Positions 1 through 12,900 of a stretch of 64,000 nt of DNA are shown here, piece by piece. Made by a program: the position numbers and the translations under genes. The DNA lies in NCBI RefSeq assembly GCF_028858725.1, contig NC_084773.1, positions 22,018,850 through 22,082,849 on the forward strand. The letters are read 5' to 3'. The notes beneath the pieces were generated by a model, which saw only the letters and a program-made list of their open reading frames with translations, was not told the DNA's origin and made no database searches. Origin of the DNA: Colius striatus (taxonomy: Eukaryota; Chordata; Aves; Coliiformes; Coliidae). Numbering within the stretch: position 1 is the stretch's first letter; every line of letters begins with the position of its first letter.

Positions 1-3000
1 GTGCCTCTGCATCACCTCTTCAGCCAGGCACAGTGCTCCTGCCTGTCTCTTGAAAGTGCTGGGAAAATAAAATAATTCATCCTCTTAAGCATTTTGAAAC
101 TATTACATGGGTATTTACAGAGACTCCAGCGTTACTCAATCCAGTGGCCTCTCTGAGCACTGCTTTGATGCTGCAGGGGAAACTATCATGTATCCAGCCA
201 ATTGTGTAATGCTCTGCACGGGGACAGAAATTGTTTTCTGATCTCCCCAGCAATCACATTCCACCCTGAAGCACAATATTCAATTGTGTTGACCTCAGCA
301 TGCTTAACTGTACATAATATTGACTGCAAAGTACTCAGCCCTCTTGAAAATATGCCCATCTCCAAAAAGCAACAATCGTGAGGCAACACTGCCAAGAAAG
401 AACACATCCTGATACTGCAGACTACACTTGGTAGAGTGTAACCCTGATGAGCAGCAACGTGCAAATAACTTCCCAGCAAGCAGTTAGCACTTGCACACTA
501 CTCAGGGCTGAAGTACTGAACCAGCAAGGTCTTCTACCTACAGGAAGAGACACACCAGAGGAGGAGTGGTTGGCAGACTCCTCACCACCACCTGTCTTGG
601 AGGGGTGGATGCAGACAGGCTTCAGTCACTGCAGTATGAGACGAGGTGAAAGATCCATCATGACTCTTTCCTAACCTCACAGTGTACACTGTGTGACCCC
701 TCATGCAGCCAGGGATTTTGGCATGAGAACAAGGGCATGAAGCACCACATGACAAAGTCAATGTAAGATATCCCACCCACTACAGAAGACAAGAGACAAG
801 TCATATTTACAAATGAAACTCTCCATTTTTTGGCCAGAGCAGGATTTTCCCATCACTTGTCATTTTGTCCGTGCCATCCCTCTGGAGGAGTCAGCACATC
901 CTCATTTCTCCTGCACTTCAAAGCTATTCTTCAGCTCCAAAGCAAAGAGTGATAGCCACTAGTGCAAATTCTTTTCTGAAGTATCCCCAAAGCCTCCAGC
1001 ACCCAGGCCAGCAGCCTGCAACACCAGGTGTCTATTCCATAGAGAACCTGCCCTCAATGTCTGCTCAGCTTTAGCAGTCAGGAGAGGACATGGGTAAAGC
1101 TAACAGAGCAGTTCTGTCCTTCAGGGAGGCACACTGTTTTAAGGTAGCTCAACAGCACAACACATGCAAGCAAGAGAATCTCATAGAGTCAAGGCATTCT
1201 TCCAGTTTCCAGCTCCCTGATCCCTCCAGTCCCTCCCTGGCCAGGGTTCCCAAACTGGGGAACACACCAGTACAGACACACACACCACTGCACAGCCTTA
1301 AGCACGAGAGCAGTAGCCAAGGGGCACTGCTGTCGCTCCCCTCTGAGCAGGCTGAGCCCACACAGCTACAGCTGGGGACCCACCATCAATTTCCACACTG
1401 GAATTATAACACCCCAGCTTTTTACATCTTTGTTTTTAAAACAAAGGGGAAGATTTAAAATAAAGAGGAAGATTTAACACAAAGGGGATGATTTAAAACA
1501 AAGAGGATGATTTAAACCTCTCCCTCCCCACCACGGATGGGATCCTTACAGCTGTCTCCTCATTGATGAGTAATGACAACACTGGGATAAAGAACAAGGC
1601 TGTATATTCCCAGCCTGGCCTGGCAGGGCTTGCTGTGCTGCTGATGGTGCCATTTTTCACAGAAACTCTCAAACCAAGCTGCTGGCCACTCACAGCCATT
1701 CAACAACGCCACAGCACTCAGGCAGTACGAAACACACCAGCCCCATCGCACAGCCCCGGCCCGGGAGTCACACTGCAGCCACACAAACTCCCTCACTGCT
1801 GTTATTTCAATACTCCACTTCCTCTCCTAAAATTGTGCGCTGCAATACACTGTTCAGCACCTTCCTTTCCCCAAGCCACTGCAGCTGTCTTCTAGAGGTG
1901 AGCAAAGGGACACTAAAATGAGTCATCTCGGGACAGTTTTTTAGGTAGAAATTTACCAGTCAGTCTCTTGGAGATGTGAACTGGTTGCAGTGCATCCAAC
2001 AACCACAGGCACAAAGCAGGAGCCCAGGCTAAGGACTGGAAGCCCTACGGTAACCTGTGACAGGTACAAACTTTTTATTACCACTGTCACCAGCTGACAA
2101 ACAGCTACTGCAAAAAAGCCACATTTGTTGTAAGGGGTTTTACTGTTATCAGGAAGAAGGGTAGACTGACAAAAGCTGACAGTTACCTGGATGCAATAGG
2201 CATCAATCAGGAAAGAAAACAGTCAGGCTTACAAGGATCAAAATACCTTTCTGACCACATGCAAGACGACCCACAGGCACAGGGGTAATGGAAGCTGGAA
2301 ACAGCATCCTTCAGGCACACAGGCCAAGGAGCCTTGGCTGCACCACCCTCACTCCTGGTTCCCAGGCCAGGCTCCGAGGCCAGGGCAGGAGTTCAGGGAC
2401 ACAAAGTAGGCTCCAACGCTGAGCAAAGCCAAAGGAGGCCTCTTCCCTGCCACGCAGTTCCAAGCACAGCTGGATTTCACTTTAATGCATTGGAAGTCAC
2501 CTTAATGAAAGAAATCTGAGCACAAGTGTGACTGCTGGGCTCCCAGCCACCCCATGGAGAGCTCGGGCTCTGCCCCAGGCTCACAGCTGCAGCAAGAGCC
2601 ACTGCCTTCCACTTCATACAGGTGCTCCCACATGAGCACGAGGGTTTAAGAAGCACATCTGCTAAATGTGACTTCTGTCTTTTTATGGGACACCACGAGG
2701 GACCGGGAGACGGTGCCCAGCCTGGCAGCAGAAGCCAGGGACCTGGACTTGGCAGAAGTGAGCCCTGAAAAAGGTTCATGGTGTATCCCTTGGCCGCTCT
2801 CTTTGCCTGCTTCTTCATCTTTAGAAGGAATGCAATGCTTTCCTGCTTGTCCTGCCAGAGGCACCTCCACTCTGCTGTGTTTGCACAGTCTCAGCTGGGC
2901 CCAAAGAGCTGTGTCTTATGAGGAAAAAGCAGTTCAGTGATGTCACCTGTATTTTTTTTACATAGCACCCCACATTCTGCTAGAAGGCCAACACACACCA

Positions 3001-6000
3001 TACACAGCTTTCCAGCTCCCCCTCTAAATGGGGACATGCACCTAGGCAGCATTGGGTTTAGCAATGTCCTGACACAGAATAGCAGCCAGGGTGCCTTGGC
3101 ACACTCCACTCTACCCCTCCACTCTGGCACCACGGGGCCCAGCACGTGACTGACCCAGGGCACGGCACCCAGGCACATGTGTACACACACTTCTGAGCAG
3201 CTACCATGAGCTGGCAGCAGCTTCTTCCCTCTGACCACAGCAGACCTGAATCTAAGGCATTTTAGGAAGGTCCATTCCAGCAGCAAATATACAGGGGGTG
3301 ATGTGCAGGAGGCTGCTGACTCAGTTGAACCATCCGTGCCTCTGCCAAAGCACTCAGGACTTCAGCCTTGCAGGAAACATCCCCGATAGATGCAATTTGT
3401 TTCCATTAGAGACTGACAATTAATCTTTATTATGAATCACATGCACACATCTCTGCTGTTCTCTGCTCATGGCCCTGCCAGTGCCTGCACACGGAGGTCT
3501 CATGTAAAACCCAGCTGCCAGGACCACACCATCAGACCCTGCTGAGGAAACACAGAGGGTAAGGGGGAAGATAACAACAAATGAATCTAGGTGAGAATCA
3601 ACCAAACAAGGAGAAACACTGAGCAGTGATTCTGAAGTCTCACAGCAGAGACTACATTGGGTGAATCAAGATCTGTTGCAGATGACTCCACAGAAGCCAA
3701 CAGAGCTATGCCAAGGTGTGCTAGATAACCCTTGGGCCACGCTCCCCTACATCTCATTAAGACAATTAAGACAACGGAAACTTTGTATCCGTTTTTGTGA
3801 TTAATCTCCAGCAGTTCTCCACCAGCCCACCCAAAGGGGTAGGACTTTGGTGCACAGAACCGTTTTATTAAATGGGCTGTCAAGTTTCAAGCCTCAATGC
3901 TCCCCCCAGCTGGGAACCAAGCTCCTGAGCAAGCAGTGATCCCACAAAATAACTTGGTATGGGAATTTCCTACCTTGCTCAGAAAATTTTGGAAGAGAGA
4001 AATAGGTAGGAAATAAGAGATATAAAAGAAGGGAGGTGGCTGCTGTAACAGAACGTAAAATGAAGGTAGCAAGCAATGGCAAGTGAACCTAAGCTGCAGT
4101 TGTTCCACGAAAATGGGGGAATTACATTGGTTTTCTTTGGCCATGGGTTTGCAAGCCTTCATAATGTTTTTACATGTTAAATTAATCTAGAGTAGAGTTC
4201 TATTATCAATTTACACGGCAACTAAGAGTCCCAGAAGCACAAGAAATCATCCCGTTCGCAGCGTGCAGGCAGATGCAGATCTAAAGATGACCGTCTCCAC
4301 ATCACCAGGGATGCTCTTCACCCACCCGACCTGCGGCAGGGGAAGGTGCTACACAGTCACGGCAGTCTTCCTGCCAATAACCAAACAGATGACACAACCA
4401 TCTGAATTTTGCCAGGGTTCAAGGGAAGCTTCAGGAAGCAGTATGAAATTAAACAGCAGATCAACACAATGCCCAAGTTCCTGCCAGATTTAAAGCGCTG
4501 TACCATAGACAGTTGCATCTACATAATTAAAAGTGGTTAGTTTTGCTGCATTAAAGCAACAAATCACCCATTTGACAGTAATGTGGAAAGGACATTTGCT
4601 TATCTGTCTGGTCAGGCAGGCCAGTTAAAGTGTATGTCTGAAAACATTCACTTTAAATTGTGCATCTAAGGATCTGCTGTATTCTGTATTCTGCAAGTAG
4701 CTTTCACGTGGCCTTTGTAAATAAGCAGACACGTCATTATTGGCACTTATTTCTAATGCAATCAGTCATTCCTGTGTGCAAATCTAAGACAGGTAAAGCA
4801 CAAAACCTGCCTCCTAAAACGTACCCTTAGTATTTTCCTTCTGGTAGCATCAGGAGAGCATCCTCTGCCAGTCCTGGGGCCAGCACTCCCCTCTCCTGAC
4901 AGCTGAAGGATGTAGAGCAGCAGCAGGAGGCAAGGACGGGCCCACGTAACTGACCGGAGAGACCCCGCCATGGCAAGGGGCCTGGCAGCACCACGTGTGC
5001 AGTCACAGAGGTCCCCACGCAGGGGCAGATGGCAAATGCTGCCCAGAGCTGCACGGGCAGCCAGCCTGCAGCAGCACACACCAACACAGTTCAGTACTTC
5101 CACACCTGAAAGCAGAGCGGCACCGACCCAAAGCCGCAGGCAGCCTGCGTCACTGCCACCAGCGTGTCGCCGTGCCCCAGCTCAGCCCCGAGCAGGCTCC
5201 TGCAGACCCTCTATCGCAGACACACACCCCCGCTATCTTTTCAAACCACTTTCACCATGACGCCCTCCCACCATGAGAAAAGCAGACACAATTCTCCAGG
5301 GAGGGAAAGAAGATAGAGTCATTATGGCTGATAAATGACCCCTGTGCGTGAAGATTATTCATCAGTTAAGCTCTCCTTACGCCGAGGGTGCTCCCCACAG
5401 GAGGCTCAAAACGAGCGCGGGTGGGCAGACAGCACTGGGCTCACTGACAGGCTGGCCCCGGCCCTTCAGGGGCTGGGCTCTGCTTCCCAACAGCCTGAGC
5501 GAGGCAGCTTCCAGACAAGCTTTCCCAAAAATCAGTCTAAGTAACATCATTTTTTCCCCATCATGTCACTCGCAGTCGCCTCTCTGGCTCCTCCAGTGGT
5601 CCTTGGGCAGCTGAGGGGGGTGCATGCACTCCAGGCACTGCTAGATGCACATGGCCTTGCCAGAGCCCCAGGCACTGGGTGACACACCTTCCAGGCTGCG
5701 TGGCAGCCCACATGGCCAGCACCCTGACCATTCCCAATCCTTTCCACATCCACTTTTTCAGTACATTTTAAACACACCTCTGCCGTGAATTACTCCCACT
5801 CATGCCAATGTAGTCCCTGGAGTTCACCTGCAGGGTTTTCCCCCTTGCTCCCTGCTATTGTCTCAGTCATGCCACGGGGACCACCTCCGCACTGCTCTCA
5901 AATTTCACCCTCATCCTCCCAATACATCACTTCTGCAAATTCTCATCTTTATCATCTCCATGTGTGAGCTCTTCTGTGACAACAGAAGCCCTTGCCACTG

Positions 6001-8797
6001 CTGCCCCTTTCCTTTCTCCCTCTTTCATGTTAAGTCTTTCTGTGGAGGTTTGGGTACCCATCTTCACCAGGGGAGCAGGGGTTTAGATACAAATAAAGTA
6101 ACGACCAGATCCCTGAAGAAAACAGAGCAGGGTTTCTGGGACAATGAAGTGTCCTACATGAAATCCCTCGGTCGAGCCAAGAGAGATCAGGCCTTGCAGA
6201 AGGCAAGCAGAAGTGGAGATGGGTGTTTGTGGTCACTGCCACAGCCTGAGGAGAGGGTGAAGCTCCCCTCGCCCACGTTAGGCTTTGCTGACACCAGACA
6301 GCTGGGCTGGCACAGGCACAGGCTCACAGTACAAGCCCATTCCCTCTGCAGAGCTCCTCAGCCGTCGGTCCCCCTCAGGTGCCCCCTAATTTAACCACCA
6401 ACCACTGACTTTTCACCTTCCTACCCAGTTACATTTTCTTCCTGTGAAGCATGGGCTACAACAGACCTCCATGCCAGCTTTTCTGGAGTCAGATTTTATC
6501 CTCCTCCAACAGTTTAGCAACACGGGAAGGTCAGAACTGTCCTTGACCCCACAGGGAGGTGACAGCAAGGGTAAGGGCTGTCAGGACACAGCCGCAAGCA
6601 CTGGAGCCCTTTCACCTCACCGAGGTCACCCCAAGAACACCTCGGTCCTGCGAGGGACCTCACACATCTCAGAGATGGAGCTGCCACCACCCCGAAGGCA
6701 GAGGGCAGGCAGCACACACAGACCCCGGGGTCTGACTCTCCCCACCTCACCCCAGCCTCAGGCACAGTTAAACCCTGACCACATCCAAATTAACCTTTAT
6801 TCAGATGAAAATACAGACTGAGCATCCTAAACTAGAAAATGGACATTTCTGGAGGTATAATTAGGCACAGAATAGAATCAAGGAAATTATTACCAGCCTG
6901 TCAGCAAACTGGCTGTATTACAGCTGCCCAAACCGTGAGGGCTGTGGCACAACAAAACACCCCTATACATAACCCCAGCATCAACTATCTAACACATGGA
7001 AACCATGAGGCTACAGAAGTTGGGCCAAGAACAATCACAGCAAATGAGTACTCTAGTTACAAACAGGAAAAAAACCACTAGAGATGTCTGCAGTGAGGCT
7101 TTTAGAGCAGGTCAGACCCCTCTGCAGCCCTGAGCCGCCGAGAAGCAGGAACCACTTGGCCCAGGACATCTTTGAGACAGACATGGAAACACGGGGCAGC
7201 GCCTATGAATAAATGCAAATCCCCTCCCATAAAACAGAACAATACCACAGGATAAAGGAATATTTCATCTGCTTAACTGCAGGGTGCAATAACATCAATT
7301 TGCCCAAATTACACACAGCAGAAAGGTAATTGGCACTGAGCAGAGCATGTTGTGACTGTTACATCACTCTTCAAAGCCAGCTACAAAAGACCGACTTGCA
7401 GGGAAGTAAACAATAGCACAAAATCAACAGACAGCCCCTTCCCCAAAATGCCTGTCTGGCTTTGCACTGCAGCATTGGAGCAGCTGGGCATTCAGAGCAG
7501 TGCATGTGCAGGCAGCACATCACTCAGCCCAAGAGCCAACACCCTAAGTGACCTCTAGAGAAAACAGGAAGGCTCTTCAGTTTGCACCATCACAGTTTAA
7601 TTTGCAGAAAAGCTACTTTTGTGTTTTTTATTAACTCTCTGTTAACCAGCCTAACACGTAACAAAATGGTGGAGGACCTGTGTAACACAACCAAGCAAGG
7701 GGAGATGGGAGTCAATTTTACCTAACAGCAGGGGGACTCGAAGGGGCAACTTAATGAAAAGGCATCGAGATGGCAGTGGAGCATCCTCCCACCGAAAGTG
7801 CACACAGGAATCGTCATCAACTAAGAGAACTGGGAATTGTTGCCATCAGGAGTGGCTCTACAAACTGAAGTTATCCACAATCATCAGTTAACACAGCTTT
7901 CCCTGATAACGAACCCCCATCTTTGTGACAGAGGCGGCTGCACAGACTCATTTTTTGCGCCTGACCACACACCCAGCTCTCCACTGGACTGCAGGCTTGG
8001 CTGATGTTCCACAGGGTACCAACTTCTCTAGCACAAGTCCAACTGTAAAAAGCATCCATTTGGACCCTGCTATTTGATGTTCAGTGCCCTCAGCAGACAC
8101 AACTCCTAATTATATTCTTCTCAAATACTAAGAAATAAAGCAGTCTGCTTCCAAGGTCTCCCTCCTGCAACACCGGGACTTGCATAATAACGATTATGTC
8201 CCCGGAAATCTTTGCAGGGGCTGATATCGACTAAGTTCCTTACATAAGACCTGCAAGATCCCTGTGCTTTCTGGCCAGGAGGCCTGCCAGCTCTCCGCCG
8301 CGACTCTGCGGCGGGGCAGGTTTTCCCTCCAGCGCGTCCGCTCGGGGCCAGGACGGTGCGGGGCAGACTCGAGGGGCTGCCCCGCACCGCCGTCCCGCAG
8401 GCGGCACAGAGCGTGCGGGGGCTGCCCCGTGGCCGCCGGGCTTTGGGCTTTAACGACCCGCAACCGCAGCCCGTCCGCGCACCACGTTCCCCGCGGCGCC
8501 TGTCCCGCACGGCAGCGGCACCAGCAGCGCCCAGAGGGAGGCGAGGGGCCGGTACCTCCGCAGAGCCGCCGCCGCAGCCCCGGCGCCGCTCCCCGCGCCG
8601 TGCCCGCGCCCGGCGGTGCCGCAGCCGCCGCGCAGGAGGCGCGGGCAGGGGAAGGCGCCGGGGACAGCGCCGCGGGCCCCCGCAGCCGGGGCCGGCCCGG
8701 TCCCGTCCCCGCCCCGCCCCGCCCCGCACACAAAGGCGGGCACCACCGCCCAGCCCCGCCGCCGCCCGCCCCGCAATGCAGCGGCCCCGCAACGCAC
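1..8797 (-). other. SRGAP3: SRGAP3 intron 1 (5' portion)
   Basis: This stretch lies downstream, on the minus strand, of the splice donor at 8797/8798, so it is the beginning of the first intron of SRGAP3. The intron runs out of the window to the left; it is very long in mammals. I read both strands for exons, RNA genes and repeats. Apart from a short A-rich tandem repeat near 1440-1517 I can support nothing in it. The open frames here are short, lack splice-consistent boundaries and resemble no family I know. Confidence 0.8.
1438..1518. repeat. Short A-rich tandem repeat, about 4 copies of a 17-20 bp unit
   Basis: Four imperfect copies of a unit resembling ACAAAGRGGAWGATTTAAA follow one another. 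Copies differ at G/A in the centre and at AAGATT versus ATGATT. This is a local tandem duplication in SRGAP3 intron 1. No function is suggested. Confidence 0.75.
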
Positions 8798-9520
8798 CTT
8801 TGACTTGCGCCTCGTAGTCGGCGATGATCTCTTTGTCCTTCTTGAACTTGCCCTGCGATGACATCTTGCGGGAGGGCGCGCGCTCCGCCGCGGCAGCCGC
8901 CCCGCTCCGCTCCGCTCCGCACCGCCTCACCCGCCCGCGGCCCCGCCGCCGCCCGCGACCGCCGTCATTGGCGGCACCAGGGGCCCCGCGCCGCGCCCGG
9001 ACCGCTGCGAGAGCCGCCGCAGCGCCGCGCTGAGCAGCCGCTGCCCGCCGCCCGCCGCCAGCCGAGGCGGGGCCCTGGCGCCGCTCCCGCGCTCAGGTTG
9101 CGCGCGGGGCGAGGCGGGGCCGGCGGGAGGGGCGGGACGGGCCCTCGCCCCCTTCCCCTCCCCCTGCGCCGCCCGCGGGAGGGGCCGGGCCGGGCCGGGC
9201 GCGGGGGAGAAGCGGCCGCGAGGGCTCCGCTGAGGGAGCTGCCGCTGCCCTGGCGCTGCCCGCGGCCCGCTCTGAGCCCCCGCGCCCGGCCCGGCCCGGC
9301 CCGGCCCGGCCCAGCCCAGCGCGCTGCACGGCGGAGCCGCCCCTCAGTGCGGTCACTACGCCCGCACGCCGCGGTGGTGCCGAGGCCCTGCCACGCACAC
9401 CCCGGGCACCCCGGGCACCCCGCGCACCCCGCTCTCACACACAGGCTCCGAACCGCCCCATTCCCCGGGCACCGCGTCAGGGGCCTGCCGCTGTTCTCCA
9501 GCCGCCCAGGAGCTGCACCG
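8600..9520 (-). promoter_or_regulatory. SRGAP3: SRGAP3 CpG-island promoter and first-exon region
   Basis: The sequence is extremely GC- and CpG-rich over about 0.9 kb and surrounds the first coding exon of SRGAP3, extending upstream of it (to higher coordinates). It contains several GC boxes and two oppositely oriented runs of a GGCCC-type pentanucleotide (about 9184-9205 and 9285-9312). No TATA box is apparent, as usual for CpG-island promoters. The transcription start cannot be placed from sequence alone. Confidence 0.75.
8798..8864 (-). CDS. SRGAP3: SLIT-ROBO Rho GTPase-activating protein 3, coding exon 1 (N-terminal 22 residues)
   Basis: On the minus strand an ATG at 8864-8862 opens 22 codons beginning MSSQGKFKKDKEIIADYEAQ and continuing VK, plus one base. 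A consensus donor (AAAG|GTGCGT) follows, leaving a phase-1 intron. The peptide matches the start of the srGAP family and is closest to human SRGAP3 (from memory MSSQTKFKKDKEIIAEYEAQ); SRGAP1 and SRGAP2 differ more in the first six residues. It is the start of the F-BAR domain. The complete protein adds RhoGAP and SH3 domains, acts on Rac1 and shapes neuronal membranes downstream of Slit-Robo. The ATG has A at -3 and no in-frame ATG lies upstream. The rest of the gene is outside the window to the left. Confidence 0.9.
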
Positions 9521-9739
9521 GCACGGCCAGCACGGCTGAAGGCCTCTGCCGGCTTGAAACTAGCAAGTTTCCCTTGTTACGCACGTACCTCGCTCGAGAA
9601 GCTGCTCCTCCGGGGCAGAAGTGTCAGAAATTGCACGACTAGCAATTAAGCAGTTGCCAGCTGAGGTACCCGGGTGCTGCGCCCCTCGGGGAAGGGCAGG
9701 GAGCGCGGGGCCAGCCTCGGGGCTGCAGCACACCACACA

Positions 9740-9997
9740 GCCCCACACAGCTCCCCTCGCCTCCGCAGCCCCACAGCTCCCCTCACCTCCGCAGCCCCAC
9801 AGCTCCCCTCGCCTCCACAGCTCCCCTCGCCTCCACAGCTCCCCTCACCTCCACAGCTCCCCTCACCTCCACAGCTCCCCTCGCCTCCGCAGCCCCACAG
9901 CTCCCCTCGCCTCCGCAGCCCCACAGCTCCCCTCACCTCCGCAGCCCCACAGCTCCCCTCACCTCCGCAGCCCCACAGCTCCCCTCGCCTCCGCAGC
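9740..9997. repeat. Composite GC-rich minisatellite (26-bp and 18-bp units)
   Basis: About eleven units start with CCCCTCRCCTCC. They occur in two lengths: a 26-bp form, CCCCTCRCCTCCGCAGCCCC plus ACAGCT, and an 18-bp form that lacks the internal GCAGCCCC. The order is two long, four short, then four long and one partial. It lies just outside the SRGAP3 CpG island. The strand asymmetry (C-rich on plus) produces long open frames on both strands, which are artefacts of the repeat. Confidence 0.9.
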
Positions 9998-12900
9998 AGC
10001 ACCTCAGAGTCACAAAAGCTCTGCTGCAATGGATTCACCAATAGAAGCACAATATTAACCATGAGCACAGTGGCATGCAAGAGGTTCATGGACCACGTTT
10101 AACTCAAAGGCAGGTCAGCTCAAGCATGGAGTACATTCTGACTGGTGCCGTCTCTTAAAACTGCACCAGGAAGGCTCCAGGTCGCAAAGCAGCCAACCCC
10201 ACTGCTGAGAGGAATAAGCAGAAGTCTGGTCTCGCTTTTCCAGCCCCAGGAGCAGGCCCAGCACACACATTCTGAAGACGGAAACTCCTGCTTCGGGTAG
10301 CTTACATCCAGGAGAGTTAAACTAGGGCGTGAAAGGCAGAACACCTCTTGAATGCGGCACCATTTGTGCCTTGCCTGTGACGGCAGCACAAACGTTCAGT
10401 GCAGGGTCCTTGCAGGGCTGGGCTGTGGCAGACAGGACCAGGGAGTGGCTGGACAGGAGAGAAAACTTCTTTGCAAATGAAGGGTCTGATCCTAATGAGC
10501 CCCCAACTCCATCCAGAAGCTGTTTTGGAAAGGAGCTGCACTTGAATAGATTTGTCATCCTTTGTTAACAATTAGGAAGAAAAGGAAAAGATGGCAGTCT
10601 AGCAGAAGCAGCGAGGCCCTTTCAGGCCCTTTGCCAGGACGTTTCTGGCTGAGTAAGAGTAGCTGGGACCCGGTGTGATGAAACCCCCACACTCGTGTGA
10701 GCAGTGAGTTCTCCAAGCAGCACGCAGCAGCTCCTGCCCGGCAGCGCCTGCGTAGCCAGCCTCTCCGGAAGCCAGCCCCGCTCTGTGGTTTCTCTGTCCA
10801 GCCCCAGCCACTCTCCACTTGCCGCTCTGCACAATGAATCCTTTTGTTGGTATCTTCTGTGGAGTGAATTCAGGGAGATTTGATGATTCACAGTTATTCT
10901 GCCAGCTTACAAAAAATAAACCAAGCCTATTACACAAATAATTTACCTAGCCCCAGCGGGCCACACAGAAGAGCATTCTACAGTGCCAGCAGCCAGCGGT
11001 ACCCAGAGAGGAGGGAGACAAAGGCAGCGCTGCTGGGGAAGCGTCAGGCTCTGCGGAGCGCGGCAGCTCGCGGGGCTGAGCAGCCATCGCTGCCCGGCCC
11101 GGCCGCAGCTCGGGCACCCGAGCCTTTGGCAGAGAGAGGACAGTGACCAGGTACAGGGAGAGCACAGGTACCCCAGGGCAGGAACAAGATCCTTAGCATT
11201 TTGTGTCCAAATAGCTTTGAAACACGATGTGGCTTGCTCTGAGCAGTCCCCCAGTGCTGAGCACAGCGCGATGGCACAAAGGAGCCAGCTGGCAGTACAG
11301 CACATTGTCATTTAACGCATGGACGACACAGAAGGCAGACAAGAATGAACCAAAGTGCAGGGAGGTGCCCAGAAAACAAACTTATCTCCAAAATTTTGCT
11401 CAAGTCGGACCAGAAATATTTGTTGGTGGTCAATGTGAGAGCTGACATGGGGAAATGGAGGGAGCCCAGGCATCTGTTAAGCTCCCAGCAGCCGTGGTAA
11501 AGGAAAACAGAAAAAGAACACAAATTTGTACAGAACAGGAGGATGGCGAGATTTTAGGTTGGGACAGATTCTGTGCAGAAAATGGGACGTGTAACAGCCT
11601 TTGGGAGAGGAGCAGGCTGAGCAGGCTGGGAGCTGAGCCCACCGTGTCTGGGTGCAGGCATGAAAACAAGAAAGTAGTAGGACATTGTCACTGAAGAAAG
11701 AAAAAAGTGGGAGTGTCTCAGCCTTTGGCTGGCTGTAATAAATCACCTTCCAAACAAAAGGTTCAGGAGATAAACCTCAGTCTGCCTCAGAGAATCCCAA
11801 ATCCTCTCCATGAGCACCCTGCTCCTCTGCACCATTCACACTGTTTGCCAGCTGCCCCAAAAGCACGAGTTTGGTAGGCAACCTTGCTCTACATGAACCC
11901 ACAGTTTTGGCAGCAGTACTCTGGTGCAAAGGCAGGACAAGGACAAGCGTCCTGCACGCCGAGGGGCAGCCCTGCAGCTGTGGGGCTCGCTGGGAGCCCC
12001 TCGCACCTACCCACAGCCCCGCACCCCGCAGGGCAGAGGCCTTGCTGGGGCCATCCACAGAGGAGCACCAACCAGGCTTTCTGTGGGGAGCAAATGCTGC
12101 ATCCCCTGCCAGGGGAACGAGGAAGGGGCTGGGATGCCATGTGTGAGTGCCTGCCCCAGCTTGGGGTGAGTCACATGGAAACAAGAACATCCAGGGCAGT
12201 ACTTGGAGTCGGGCTGGAGAGGGGACGGCAGAGAGAGCTGAGAGGTGTCAAAGAATGATCCTCCAGGAATATTGGGTCTCTGGAGGGGGTGTCACTGGGA
12301 TGTGAAAAGATCTGTCCTACACACCTACAGCATGTACTTTCCCAAAGCAGGGACAGCAAGCTGAGGTAGCAGTTAGGTGCTCCTACAGCGCAGGGATGAC
12401 GGTGCAGCAAAGGCCACCGCGGTTGGGAGCTCGTTGTTCAGAGCTCACCCTCCACAGAGAAAAAGCCACACAGGAAAAGAGAAGCACTGGCCATTTTATC
12501 ATAAATTGACCCCAGCAGTAGTTACTTCTCCTTGTAGCATTCACAGGTATCAGGAGAGCAAGTACCAACATTTTCTAGGAACAAGCTGTGTCACGTGCCG
12601 GGAACGTGTGTGGCTGCCTCTGAGGCCAGAGTTGAGCATCTGAGGAGGATGTCAAACATCTTCCATCAGAATGGTCTGCAATACAGTGGTGGAAGGAAAA
12701 AACCCCAAACAATCATGACATTACATCACAGCCTGAGTTTGCTGCTTTTCAGGTGTCACTAAGAATGCAGAAGCAGCAGCGTCTGAGGAGAAAGAATCCA
12801 ATTGCAAATTAATGATTTTTAATAAATACCAGTGTCTGAGGCCATTTGTGGGATTTCTCCTTAAAACAGCTTTTTAGAAAGAAGGATTACATTGTAATTC

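Noticed and set aside
8121-8930. Long minus-strand open frame of about 269 codons through SRGAP3 exon 1
   Set aside because: Only the 22 codons up to the donor at 8798 are coding. The rest is CpG-rich intron read-through without family resemblance, and the frame starts with GTG, not ATG.
8858-9649. Long plus-strand Arg/Pro/Ala-rich open frames over the CpG island
   Set aside because: High GC content removes stop codons in all frames; composition is low complexity and matches no protein family.
9621-10102. Repetitive 'proteins' on both strands at the composite minisatellite
   Set aside because: The frames are produced by the 18/26-bp repeat lacking stops; both strands and several frames are open at once.
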